A DNA stretch of 58,125 bases. It comes from Pelatocladus maniniholoensis HA4357-MV3 (lineage in GTDB: Bacteria; Cyanobacteriota; Cyanobacteriia; Cyanobacteriales; Nostocaceae). The notes beneath the pieces are model-generated. The model ran no database searches, was not told the DNA's origin, and saw nothing but the letters and a program-made list of their open reading frames with translations. Every line of letters starts with the position of its first letter. The first letter of the stretch is position 1. Below, one piece after another: positions 8,701 through 18,530 of this stretch. The position numbers and the translations under genes are program-made. The stretch covers positions 1-58,125 of the forward strand of contig JAHHHW010000091.1 of the NCBI GenBank assembly GCA_019359115.1, read 5' to 3'.

Positions 8701-11700
8701 ATGCAACCACAATGGGATAATTATTTACAAACATACACCAACAAAGCTTATCAGTACACAACTTTAGTAGAGCATACAGGGGTGTTGATATCCTTGGCGA
8801 TGGATAGCGATCGCCGCATTTATTATACTGTTCTCGATCAGCAAGATGACCCCAACCCTATTGATGCCAGAAATTGGTCATTAACGCCCCAAGAATTGAT
8901 TTTTCCTAACGAAATTACTCAAGTTGGTTTTGGGATTCTGCCCAACAAAGTTTTACCAACTGTGAGAAGCAATGGTCAACCTGCAATTAATCGTTCAGAA
9001 ATCGATTTCTTTCGTTCTACCACCGCTAGACTAACAGCAGATGAACCATTTCAAGCCTTGAGTGATGGACAATATATTTACATCTTCCGTCAGTCTATAG
9101 ATGGTAATCATCCTGATAACGTCACTGTCATAAATTCAGATGGACAAACATCTATTCCTATTGTTGACAAAACTCTCTTAGTAGATAGATTTATCCTTTC
9201 TGGTACGCAACTCAAAACAGCTAGAGAAGTCCGCTATCGTCGCAGTCGCCATAAAATTCTCAAAAATGGTGCTAAAGATACTCTCGGCGCTACAGATATG
9301 GATAATCGTCCATTTTTTGAGCCAACTATGGAGTTAAATTTTATTGGGAATTTGATTGATGGACGGTTTACAGTTTTACAACTCCCAACGGGTATTCCAG
9401 ATATTAAACGTTGGCAGATATTTGTTCATAATCAACAGACTAACAGAATTGATGCGTACAATATCGAACGTTCTGCTGATGGCTTTTTCAATACTCAAGG
9501 TACAGAAAGTCCAGAGACATTTGCGAAAATGGGTTATGCAGAAACAGCGTTAAAGCTGGATGCTGATACCTATATTGCAGGTAAAGCGCAAGTTCTCAAT
9601 AAACAAGAGTTTAATATTTCGGCTTGGATTAAACCAGAAACTACTGGTGTGATTTATTCAGAAGGAACACCAGCAGCAGTTTTCCAAATTAGCTTGGTAG
9701 AAACTCAGTTAAATACTAATGGACAAGTTCTTCCTGGGTACGGTTTACAGGTAAGCGCTAACTCCAAGACTGTCACTTCTGCGGCTAATGCGATCAAAAT
9801 GGGGGAATGGAATCATATTAGTATTTCTCTGGCTCCGGCTCCCGATAATATGAATGCGCCAGCTAATTCTGGTGTGGTAAAAATTCAAGTTGGGGATGCA
9901 GTTGTTAATGGTGAAGGCGAAGACAATCAATATTTATTGTTTCCTACCACTGCTGCAACGACAACTTATATGGTTGTGGGGAGAAATGTTGCTTCGCTGT
10001 ATGGTGGAACACAACCCGCTTTACCTATTGTCGCCACTGTTGATGAATTATCGATTTGGGAACGGGAACGTTCAGAACTGGAAGTTAGAGAGACTAAAAA
10101 GTTCCGTAAGGCGGGAAATGAACCTGGTTTAATTACCTATTGGCAATTTGATGAAGGTAACGGCACAACTGTTTACGATCGCACTGACACCCTCAACAAT
10201 GGTATTGTCGAAGGGCAAGCCGAGTGGATACAGTCTGACGCGCCTATAGGCGATAATCCTGGTATTCAACGCACGAGTTTTGGATTTGGCGATCGCACTG
10301 TGGCAGGTAAAGGTATCTCTGCTTTACTGTATTATCAGCAAGAGGAACTACCTACTGGACATGATAGAACACCTGCACCCATCAAACAAAATGCCCGTGT
10401 GTTGGTGGGGGTAGCCACAGCCGATGAAAATGATACTCAGAAAAAAATAGCTGTCCTTGATTTTGCTGTCAGTAAACGGGGGCGTTTATCGCAAATTCCC
10501 GACAATATCAATCTACCGTTGATAGACACAAAGACAAAAGACCCGAATACCTTTATCAACAAAATCATTGAGTTAGAACAAACCGAAATTCCCAATATCC
10601 AACGGGAAATTGACTCTCTCAGTAAAGAAATTGTGACGCAACAAGCAGCAATTCAAACATTAATTATTGATAGAGCAAATAGCGCAAGACTGAGAGCAAA
10701 TTTACAAAATAGTAGGGGTGTTACAGGATATTCTCAAACTGGATTTCTCGGTGCTAGTCAGCGATTAGGCATTGGCGATCATCCCACATTAAATATTGCC
10801 ATTAACTCGGTAAAACCCGATCCAGGGTTATATGTCATCCTTTATGAACAACCAAACTTCCAAGGAACTTCTCGCGCCCAATATGAGGATAATAGTAGAT
10901 TAGGCGGCACTTATTTTCTGAGTAATTACAGAAGTGCGAAGGTATTAACTACTGCGAGTTTTCAGCAACAAATTAACTTATACAACTCAGAAATTGACAA
11001 CATCAACGCCCAAATTACCAACATTCAAACGGTAATTCTTCCCAACTTAAATAAGCAACTAGTAGCACAAACGGAACATCTGCAAAACCTCAAAGCCCAA
11101 TTAGCAGATTTACGCGCCCAATTGCAAGGTAAATTTGCTTTCCCCATGCGCTTAATTCATATTGACCCCAATGGTTTAAATGTAGTGGGTGGACTGCTAG
11201 ATTTTGCTTGGACAAATGACGCACCGCAATTATTTGAAAGTGCTAACGGAATGCTGCGGTTGTATTTCCGAGGTGATGCAGACCAATTTTTTGCTGTGAG
11301 TTACAACACTAATGTTGCTCGTGCGAATATTTTACTTTCTAATAGCGTGCAACTACAAGAACGTTCTCCAGGGTTGGGACGCAGTGAAGTCAAGGTGATT
11401 ATGGCTAGTGATGCTAACCCTGAAACCACTACTGTGAAGATTAGCGATGAGTCAGATGCTAATACTTGCAATGTCACCCTAGAAAATAGCTTGTTGCAAA
11501 TTACCGAAACTTGGCAACGAGTCCCCCGCAACCCGATGGGTTTTGCACGGGTGTTGAGTGGACAGGCGCGGGATGTGGTTTATCTCGGTCGTTTGGGCGC
11601 AGCTGTCACAGGCAAAGTTGATACAATTACCTTGGCGGAACCTGCAACTCAACGCTACGAACAAGGTGCAACTTTAGTAATTGGTGCAGGAACTCTGACT

Positions 11701-14700
11701 TTAAGAAAGGCGATCGCACCCGGCGACAAAGAAGTTAGCATTAGTGAAATTACCTTTACAGATACTCTACCTGCTGGTACAACCATCAACTTGGTTGAAT
11801 ACGATTATGACAGTTACAGCAGCTTCAGCAACACAGGCGAGCTGATGAATGCTCCTTATAATCTGAAATACGGTTCGGTTTTGGTAGAAGTGGCTGGAGT
11901 ATCCAACACAGGTAACATTGAAAATCTTGCCACTCGTCCTCTAACTGGCTTATCTCAACCCAACGCCTGGATTTCCGACACGCCAGGAAATGCGCTGCAA
12001 ATTCGCAGTGGAAATTTAAGCGGTGATGCTACCGAGTTATCAAACCAAGGCGACATTTCTCTAGAAGCTTGGATTCGTCCTGATAAAGACATCTCTCGTA
12101 ACATCACTTGGATTGTCTCCCAAAATTCCCCCACATCTAGATATTCCTTGGGAGTTCAAGGAAAGCCTGTAAATTCTGCCTTCCGATTCAATGGAGTCAG
12201 TGACTATATCCAAGCCGCTAACCTTAACTTGGCGAATCAATCCTTCACAGTGGAATTTTGGGCAAAACGAGATTCTGCTAGCCTTAATGCCTTATTTTCC
12301 GCAGTTCTCACCCAAGGAAGGCCTACCAATAATAACCAACTGCACTTCGGTTTTCGTAAGAACGGAGTCTTTACCTTCGCCTTTTATGGCAACGATTTGA
12401 ATACACCAACTAATGTAGTAAACGATACTAACTGGCATCACTGGGCTTGTACTTTTGATGCCCAAAGTCGCAAACGCATTGTTTATAAAGATGGGACTCG
12501 TGTTGCTGATGATATTGCCACCGCAGCTTATCAAGGTACAGGGGCATTACTGATGGGAACAATAGAGAATCCCTCCAAAGAGTTTTATTTCCAAGGTGCA
12601 ATTGATGAAATCCGGATTTGGGGAAAAGTACGTAGCCAATCTGAGATTAATGATACTAAAGACTGTCGTTTAGAAGGCAATGAACCAGGGCTGCGGGCTT
12701 ACTATCACTTTGAAGATGGAACAGCAAGCGATCGCACTGGTAACGCCAGCAATGATGGGCAAATTTTCGGCAGTCTCCCCAGAGTAGAATCAGGACTCAC
12801 CGCCTACAACGTTGTCGCTGGGGTGAGAGATCGCTACCTTACCACCAATGAACCAATGTGGACAACTACTTGGGAACACGTTGCTGCCACCTACGCCGAA
12901 GCCTATGCCTTAAGATTTAACGGTGTAAATAATTACCTAGACTGTGGTAATCAAGTTGGCTTAGGGGTAGACAATGAACTGACAATTGAAATGACTGTAA
13001 CTCTACCTAACAACAATCAAATGTTCTTCCCCTTGTTGCAAAAAGGTAGAATTGGCAGAGACAACCCCGAACTCACTGCTTGGTTATACGTCAGACGAGA
13101 TTCGGCGACAAACTACAGCCTGTGTTTTGGTTATGAAGATAATCAAGAACCACGCCTAGTAATTGCCCCCGTTAACGCCCCTACCCCTGGTACTCCGGTG
13201 AACATTGCCGTCACAGGTACACAAACTGACGATGGTTACACAGTTAACTTGTACTGGAACGGACAATTTAAGGTAACTAGAACTAGTAGCGGTAAACCAG
13301 TGACCAGTTTACAACCTCTGGAAGTAGGTAGGTGTAATGGTATACCCCAAGGGTCAAGCATTGTTAATGGTTATCCCCGTTATCTGTTGGGAACTATCAG
13401 CAGCTTGCGGGTGTGGAACCGTGCTTTAAGTATGGGTGAATTACACCAAAATAATAGCGATCGCAATAAATTAGCCGGTGAGTGGCGCATTAACGAAGGT
13501 TTCGGTAACACTACCGCCAATTTAATCGGTAACGATGAAGCCAGAATCATCGGTGCTACTTGGGTTGCTGACCCTTCACCCACAGCTACCAGACTAGAAT
13601 TATACATCAACGGTATCCCTGCCCAGATTGCCCCCATCAATGCTGTCACCTTGCCAAATAACCAATTTACCGTGGGTCGAGATTTCCGGGGAGCAATTGA
13701 TGAAGTCCGCATCTGGAAACAGTTCCGCACTCAAGAACAAATTCTCGATAACCTATTTGGACAACTCAAAGGCGAACGGGAAAACCTGCTAGCTTACTAC
13801 GAGTTTGAATCTGATCCTACAACAGCAGGTAGAGTCAGCACCGTCAACGACAGCAGTCTCCGGGGAAATCGCCTTACTGCTAGCCAGAATGCCGATATTC
13901 AACATACCCTCTCCCGCGCACCGCTTTCTGATGACATACCTTTAGTCAGGAATGCTCTGGGTAGTGTAAGTAACAGATACAACAGTAATATTACCAGCCG
14001 TCCTGCGATCGCCGAATACGCAGACATCCAAACCGCCGACAACGGCGAAATCACTGGAGTTCACAAACGCTGCTACAGTTTCATTCAAAACGGTCATTGG
14101 TATTTGCTCACAGGTTACAAAGTTGGTAACTTAATTACCGAATGGATTAGTCAAGTCCAATTCGACCCGCAAATCAAAGGTTACATCGAAGGTGCGCCCC
14201 CCGTTCCTTCCGAAAACCTCACCGCCGGGCCTATTGATGATTCTTCCAGCACTTACGTTGATACCACTTCTGTAGAGTTTGTCGAAGCTGATAGCGTTTC
14301 CTACACACTTTCTGCGAGTAAAAGCAGTAGTTTCAACTCCTCCTTTGAAGCATCCATCACTGGAGAAGTGAGCCAAAATATCGATGGTGTAGTTGCTCCT
14401 TTAGGCTTCGGTATTATCACTAGAGATATTATTGCTGGCGGTGTTAAATTTGGTGGCTCAGTCAAATTAGATACTGAGTTGAGATGGTCGAGTAACCAGC
14501 AACAAACTAACAAAACCAATGTCAGCAAAATGACATCTGTTGGTTTAGGTGGCGCTTGGGAAGATCCAAATATTAACAGACGGCTGAATAAAGCCATGCC
14601 TCGCCGTTACCAACCATCCAACGTCGGCTTTGCTCTAGTAGAGTCGGAAACTGCTGATATCTATGCCCTCCGCTTGGCACATAACCGCGCCCTCGTTACC

Positions 14701-15963
14701 TTCAGGATGGTTCCTAATCCCAATATTCCCAAGGATACCAACATCATTCCTTTCCCCATCAAACCTGGTTACACCAAACAAGGCACACTCGATGGTGCTG
14801 TCGGTTATGACCAAAACGGCAAGGTATTAGATCCAGATTATCCCGAAGCTACAACCTACGGCGAGTACAGCTACTTCAAACCCAGTGAAGCTTACGCCCT
14901 ACGTCAGCGTATCCAAGCCGAAGAAACCCGCTTGCGTACCTTCTACGAAGACTTCCGCACCACACCCCCCGGTGCAACTGGTGTTTTAGCTGGAGGACTC
15001 ACAGGTGCGATCGCCGGAGCCTCAGTTGCCGGCGCAGCTGCACCCTTTGTAGCCGCTGCGGGAATTGCTGCTGGTGGTTTAATCGATGCGTTGACTTCCA
15101 ACAACGATTTACCAGAGCAATACAGTAAACGTAACTTAGTCAACAGCTACATCTGGACAGCCGACGGTGGACTCTTCGCTGAATCGACAGAAACCACAGA
15201 TGTACAGCAAGAATCTACCAGTGGAGCGTATAATTTCACAGGTAACGCCACCTTCAGTGCTGCCGCCACCGGGGAAGTAGTTGGTATCAGTTTAAACGTA
15301 GAAACTAAAGCATCCTTTGGTGGTAGTTTAAACCTGACTAAATCCAAAACCAAAGAAGCCAGCCAATCTTTTAGAATCGACCTGAAAAACAACACCCCAG
15401 GCGACTTACAGAGATTTAGACTAGATGAACGCGGTAACTTAGTGCGAGATGAAGGCGATCGCCCCATCCGCGAATATGATGCCAATGGTAATCCTTTGGA
15501 TGCTCCCGGTAAAGTCAACGCCTATCGTTTCTTGAGCTTCTACCTCACCCCAGATACCCAAAATTACGACGCTTTCTTTAATGAAGTCGTCGATCTCATC
15601 TGGTTAGAAGAGAATAATTCCCCCAACGCTCAAGCACTCCGCCAAGCACGACAACCCGAAGGCGGCCCCGCTTGCTGGCGCGTCTTCCACCGCGTCACCT
15701 TCGTCAGCCGCATTCTTCCAGAATTCCCCGACCCCACAGCACCACCACTAGACCGGGCAATTCAGAATACGGACTTAAGTAGCAGTTACGAATTAATCAA
15801 GTTAATTGAGCCATTTGTCCGTAATGCTACGGCTAATGCTGGAGAATTCGATGCTGCTGTCAGGAATGCAATTCGTGTCTATTTGCCAGAGTTATCAGAG
15901 AGTTTGACTCAGGAGGTTGTGTTGGTGTTGGCTAATTATTTCGGTGTGGAGGGAGTGAATTAG
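8701..15963 (+). CDS. Giant LamG/crystallin-domain protein (2420 aa)
   Basis: The start used is the ATG at 8701, which follows AGGAG at 8691-8695; an upstream TTG at 8644 is in frame but has no such site. LamG-like (concanavalin-fold) units lie around residues 280-510, 1100-1350, 1400-1620 and 1630-1720, each closing with the IDEVRIW-type motif. A beta/gamma-crystallin-like Greek key (ILYEQPNFQG) sits near 715, flanked by two coiled coils (about 618-663 and 755-810). A Gly/Ala-rich hydrophobic stretch is near 2090-2130. Two Ser/Thr-rich beta regions (about 1860-1950 and 2160-2230) recall pore-forming proteins, but I cannot assign them. There is no signal peptide. It is probably a large adhesin- or toxin-like protein; function is unknown. 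Confidence 0.85.
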   Translation: MQPQWDNYLQTYTNKAYQYTTLVEHTGVLISLAMDSDRRIYYTVLDQQDDPNPIDARNWSLTPQELIFPNEITQVGFGILPNKVLPTVRSNGQPAINRSEIDFFRSTTARLTADEPFQALSDGQYIYIFRQSIDGNHPDNVTVINSDGQTSIPIVDKTLLVDRFILSGTQLKTAREVRYRRSRHKILKNGAKDTLGATDMDNRPFFEPTMELNFIGNLIDGRFTVLQLPTGIPDIKRWQIFVHNQQTNRIDAYNIERSADGFFNTQGTESPETFAKMGYAETALKLDADTYIAGKAQVLNKQEFNISAWIKPETTGVIYSEGTPAAVFQISLVETQLNTNGQVLPGYGLQVSANSKTVTSAANAIKMGEWNHISISLAPAPDNMNAPANSGVVKIQVGDAVVNGEGEDNQYLLFPTTAATTTYMVVGRNVASLYGGTQPALPIVATVDELSIWERERSELEVRETKKFRKAGNEPGLITYWQFDEGNGTTVYDRTDTLNNGIVEGQAEWIQSDAPIGDNPGIQRTSFGFGDRTVAGKGISALLYYQQEELPTGHDRTPAPIKQNARVLVGVATADENDTQKKIAVLDFAVSKRGRLSQIPDNINLPLIDTKTKDPNTFINKIIELEQTEIPNIQREIDSLSKEIVTQQAAIQTLIIDRANSARLRANLQNSRGVTGYSQTGFLGASQRLGIGDHPTLNIAINSVKPDPGLYVILYEQPNFQGTSRAQYEDNSRLGGTYFLSNYRSAKVLTTASFQQQINLYNSEIDNINAQITNIQTVILPNLNKQLVAQTEHLQNLKAQLADLRAQLQGKFAFPMRLIHIDPNGLNVVGGLLDFAWTNDAPQLFESANGMLRLYFRGDADQFFAVSYNTNVARANILLSNSVQLQERSPGLGRSEVKVIMASDANPETTTVKISDESDANTCNVTLENSLLQITETWQRVPRNPMGFARVLSGQARDVVYLGRLGAAVTGKVDTITLAEPATQRYEQGATLVIGAGTLTLRKAIAPGDKEVSISEITFTDTLPAGTTINLVEYDYDSYSSFSNTGELMNAPYNLKYGSVLVEVAGVSNTGNIENLATRPLTGLSQPNAWISDTPGNALQIRSGNLSGDATELSNQGDISLEAWIRPDKDISRNITWIVSQNSPTSRYSLGVQGKPVNSAFRFNGVSDYIQAANLNLANQSFTVEFWAKRDSASLNALFSAVLTQGRPTNNNQLHFGFRKNGVFTFAFYGNDLNTPTNVVNDTNWHHWACTFDAQSRKRIVYKDGTRVADDIATAAYQGTGALLMGTIENPSKEFYFQGAIDEIRIWGKVRSQSEINDTKDCRLEGNEPGLRAYYHFEDGTASDRTGNASNDGQIFGSLPRVESGLTAYNVVAGVRDRYLTTNEPMWTTTWEHVAATYAEAYALRFNGVNNYLDCGNQVGLGVDNELTIEMTVTLPNNNQMFFPLLQKGRIGRDNPELTAWLYVRRDSATNYSLCFGYEDNQEPRLVIAPVNAPTPGTPVNIAVTGTQTDDGYTVNLYWNGQFKVTRTSSGKPVTSLQPLEVGRCNGIPQGSSIVNGYPRYLLGTISSLRVWNRALSMGELHQNNSDRNKLAGEWRINEGFGNTTANLIGNDEARIIGATWVADPSPTATRLELYINGIPAQIAPINAVTLPNNQFTVGRDFRGAIDEVRIWKQFRTQEQILDNLFGQLKGERENLLAYYEFESDPTTAGRVSTVNDSSLRGNRLTASQNADIQHTLSRAPLSDDIPLVRNALGSVSNRYNSNITSRPAIAEYADIQTADNGEITGVHKRCYSFIQNGHWYLLTGYKVGNLITEWISQVQFDPQIKGYIEGAPPVPSENLTAGPIDDSSSTYVDTTSVEFVEADSVSYTLSASKSSSFNSSFEASITGEVSQNIDGVVAPLGFGIITRDIIAGGVKFGGSVKLDTELRWSSNQQQTNKTNVSKMTSVGLGGAWEDPNINRRLNKAMPRRYQPSNVGFALVESETADIYALRLAHNRALVTFRMVPNPNIPKDTNIIPFPIKPGYTKQGTLDGAVGYDQNGKVLDPDYPEATTYGEYSYFKPSEAYALRQRIQAEETRLRTFYEDFRTTPPGATGVLAGGLTGAIAGASVAGAAAPFVAAAGIAAGGLIDALTSNNDLPEQYSKRNLVNSYIWTADGGLFAESTETTDVQQESTSGAYNFTGNATFSAAATGEVVGISLNVETKASFGGSLNLTKSKTKEASQSFRIDLKNNTPGDLQRFRLDERGNLVRDEGDRPIREYDANGNPLDAPGKVNAYRFLSFYLTPDTQNYDAFFNEVVDLIWLEENNSPNAQALRQARQPEGGPACWRVFHRVTFVSRILPEFPDPTAPPLDRAIQNTDLSSSYELIKLIEPFVRNATANAGEFDAAVRNAIRVYLPELSESLTQEVVLVLANYFGVEGVN

Positions 15964-15997
15964 TTAACGCAATCGAATAAGACATAAAATCTAGGCT

Positions 15998-16020
15998 GCG
16001 TGGGGCAAAAAGCCTCACGC
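15998..16020 (+). terminator. Hairpin after the giant LamG gene
   Basis: GCGTGGGGC (15998-16006), loop AAAAA and GCCTCACGC (16012-16020) form a 9-bp stem with one G-T pair, followed by a short T-rich run. It sits 35 bp after the stop codon. Confidence 0.55.
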
Positions 16021-16167
16021 GCTTTTATGCGACGAGGAAATGGAACGCAACAAAATAAGTAGTTATGCAAAATTATTTGAAGAATAGCGCAAATGTTAAA
16101 GAGGATGAGCGGGGTTTATGCGATGATCTACGCCCCTAGCGCAACCTCTCGCAGAGTTTGCATAGTA

Positions 16168-16515
16168 TTATCCGGTAGCTAATTTGGTAATAATATCTGC
16201 ATACTCTTTTTTAGGTTTCAAGCTTACAATCTGTGCTAATATTTGCTGCTTCTTAAGTAATACTACTGTTGGGACGCTTCTGACACCAAAGCTAATAGCA
16301 AGTTCAGGTTCTTCGCTCATATCGAGTTCAACCAAATGCAATTTACCTGTGTTATCAACAGCTATTTGATGTAGCACAGGTTTAAGTGTTTCACAGGAAG
16401 GACAGTAGGGAGCCACAAACTTGACAATAATTAGCCGATTAGATTCCTGCATCAACCATTCAAAAGCTGCTCGCCCTGTAAAGAAAGTTTGATCAACAGA
16501 AAAAGTTTCTTGCAT
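16168..16515 (-). CDS. Thioredoxin-fold protein with CPSC active site
   Basis: A 115-residue single-domain thioredoxin. The redox pair is Cys38/Cys41 in APYCPSC instead of the usual WCGPC, and the cis-proline motif VRSVPTV is present near residues 84-90. It has no signal peptide and so acts in the cytoplasm. It is the last gene of a run after trxB (48 bp gap). The altered active site suggests a dedicated partner rather than a general thioredoxin. I infer that it takes electrons from the adjacent reductase and passes them to the CcdA-like membrane carrier. Confidence 0.85.
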   Translation of the reverse strand: MQETFSVDQTFFTGRAAFEWLMQESNRLIIVKFVAPYCPSCETLKPVLHQIAVDNTGKLHLVELDMSEEPELAISFGVRSVPTVVLLKKQQILAQIVSLKPKKEYADIITKLATG

Positions 16516-16563
16516 ATTTATCTCCTAAATACTGGTATAAAAAACATGGTCTAGGAAGCGAAA

Positions 16564-17538
16564 TTAGCAAGCGATGGCGTTCCCCTCGCCGGAGGCGATC
16601 GCATCTGTTGATAACCACCGTTCAGCTTCCAGGGCTGCCATGCAACCCGTACCGGCTGCGGTAATTGCCTGACGATAAACACAATCCTGAACGTCTCCAG
16701 CCGCCCAAATTCCGGGAATATTAGTAGCTGTACTCTTACCCTGAGTTTTGATATAGCCTGCTTCATCCAGTTCTAATTGATCCTGAAACAGTTGCGTGTT
16801 GGGGGTGTGACCAATGGCGTAGAACAACCCGCCCACTGTTAAATCGGAAACTGCACCCGTTTGTGTATCTCGGATTTGGACGCTACGTAGTACCTCATCA
16901 CCATCCACATTGATGGGTGAGCTATGCCAGTGAATGTGAATTTGGGTGTGATGGAATACACGCTCCTGCATCGTCTTGTCAGCCCGCAGGTGATCGCTCC
17001 GCACCAGTAAATGAACTCTACGGGCATACTTAGTCAGATAAAGAGCTTCTTCCACAGCCGAATCCCCCCCACCAACCACAGCAATATCTGCATTCTCAAA
17101 CAAAGGATTTGCCCCATCGCAGATCGCACAGGCAGAGATACCGTTATTCCAAAACTTCTCCTCACCTGGCAGATGCAGTCTTTTAGCAGTGGCTCCCGTA
17201 CAGATGATCATAGCGCGAGCCTTAACTTCCAGCAGATCAGCAGAGGCGATCGCAAAGGGGTATTGAGTAAAATCTACAGCAATTGCATCATCGGCGATTA
17301 ATACAGCACCCCAGCGCAATGCTTGCTGGCGCATCTGCTGCATTAACTTTGGACCGTGAACTCCTTCAGGGAAACCGGGATAGTTCTCCACCTCAGTGGT
17401 TGTCATCAATTGACCTCCGGGTATTCCCCCAGCACTGAACCCTTCAAATACCAAGGGCTTGAGTTGAGCGCGTCCCGCATAGATGGCGGCAGTATAACCC
17501 GCTGGACCAGAGCCAATAATCACCAGATTCTCCACCAT
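16564..17538 (-). CDS. trxB: Thioredoxin-disulfide reductase
   Basis: A 324-residue, low-molecular-weight NADPH-dependent reductase. It has the FAD site [16 protein letters not shown] at 9-24, the redox-active CAIC (Cys137/Cys140), the NADPH site GGGDSAVEE and the late FAD motif AAGDVQD. It reduces thioredoxin with NADPH. Its gene ends inside a dispersed repeat with a GCGATCGC core (16571-16602), so the last dozen residues ([10 protein letters not shown]) look like a repeat-derived extension, adding a C-terminal Cys. Its ATG is 7 bp past the stop of the CcdA-like gene, which indicates one transcript. Confidence 0.95.
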   Translation of the reverse strand: MVENLVIIGSGPAGYTAAIYAGRAQLKPLVFEGFSAGGIPGGQLMTTTEVENYPGFPEGVHGPKLMQQMRQQALRWGAVLIADDAIAVDFTQYPFAIASADLLEVKARAMIICTGATAKRLHLPGEEKFWNNGISACAICDGANPLFENADIAVVGGGDSAVEEALYLTKYARRVHLLVRSDHLRADKTMQERVFHHTQIHIHWHSSPINVDGDEVLRSVQIRDTQTGAVSDLTVGGLFYAIGHTPNTQLFQDQLELDEAGYIKTQGKSTATNIPGIWAAGDVQDCVYRQAITAAGTGCMAALEAERWLSTDAIASGEGNAIAC

Positions 17539-17545
17539 GATTTAA

Positions 17546-18397
17546 CTAACCTCCCACAAACCATTGAGTACCAGAAAACAGGTAGTATCCCCCAGTCAAA
17601 ATCAGCGCCAGACTACCAAAACGGATAATCCCTTCGGAATGTTTCAACAACTGGTTACTTTGTTTCGCCAGTCCCGTAAATAAACTCGCTAGAAAAATCA
17701 GGATAGTATAACCCAGAGCATAGCTAACCATCGTCAGCGTACCCAATACCTGCGAACCTGTGGCTGCGGCTGCCGCCAGCACCGCAAACAGCACCGGACT
17801 GGCACAGGGTGAACTTACCAGGGCAAAAGTCAACCCCACCCCATAAGGCCCTGCCTGGGGGAGATTCACATTCATCTGTGGTAGGGGCAGCTTTACCACC
17901 CCCATCAACCACAGACCCATCACAGCCATAATCAGTCCCACAACAATATTGATATAGCCTCGATACTCCACCATTACGGCTCCGGCGAAGGATGAAACTA
18001 AACCAAACAGGCTTAAAATCGTCACTGCTCCCAGGACAAACAAGCCAGCCTTAGTGAAAGCATCCCAACGGGATTTAATTTTCAGCGTGCCGATGTAACT
18101 GAGGTTGACTGGTAAAAGCGCCAAGATACAGGGAGAGACACTAGCAATCACCCCACCAATAAACGCCAAAGGCAGCAACACAAAGGGATTTGCTGTGTCC
18201 TGTTGGTCAAACCACTGCTGATAACGGTTTTCTACAATCGAAATTACTCGCTCAATCGGATGACTGATTACAGGTCCGAGGGTGAGAACCAAAATCAGTG
18301 ATAGTAACCCCAATCCACCGTAAACTAGCCATTTTTTCGAGATTTTAGAACGCTGGCAAGAGGTTTGCTCAGTTGACGACTGAGGTATTTGTTTCAT
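17546..18397 (-). CDS. CcdA/DsbD-like transmembrane thiol carrier
   Basis: A 283-residue membrane protein with an extra N-terminal helix (24-42) and six core helices. Two conserved Cys-Pro/Pro-Cys sites lie in membrane helices: SPCILALLP (Cys90) and SSPCASPVL (Cys198). This is the CcdA/DsbD-beta signature. Such proteins carry reducing equivalents from cytoplasmic thioredoxin to a protein outside the membrane. Here the donor (thioredoxin plus reductase) and a likely acceptor (TlpA-like, next gene upstream) lie in the same gene run. Cytochrome c maturation is the usual job of the family, but no other maturation gene is present. Confidence 0.9.
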   Translation of the reverse strand: MKQIPQSSTEQTSCQRSKISKKWLVYGGLGLLSLILVLTLGPVISHPIERVISIVENRYQQWFDQQDTANPFVLLPLAFIGGVIASVSPCILALLPVNLSYIGTLKIKSRWDAFTKAGLFVLGAVTILSLFGLVSSFAGAVMVEYRGYINIVVGLIMAVMGLWLMGVVKLPLPQMNVNLPQAGPYGVGLTFALVSSPCASPVLFAVLAAAAATGSQVLGTLTMVSYALGYTILIFLASLFTGLAKQSNQLLKHSEGIIRFGSLALILTGGYYLFSGTQWFVGG

Positions 18398-18530
18398 GGA
18401 ATTCTCCTTAGTTTTCGCAATCCATCTGTCGCAAACATTTTTCCAGATGGTATCAGTACGCTAGCGAGGGTTTGCAACCACGAAAACCTAGCATCGCCCC
18501 TATCTTTATAGGAGCGATGCTGTCACTCAA

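Noticed and set aside
14131-15518. Minus-strand open frames opposite the giant LamG gene
   Set aside because: They lie antisense to a clearly coding frame with continuous domain motifs; shadows only.
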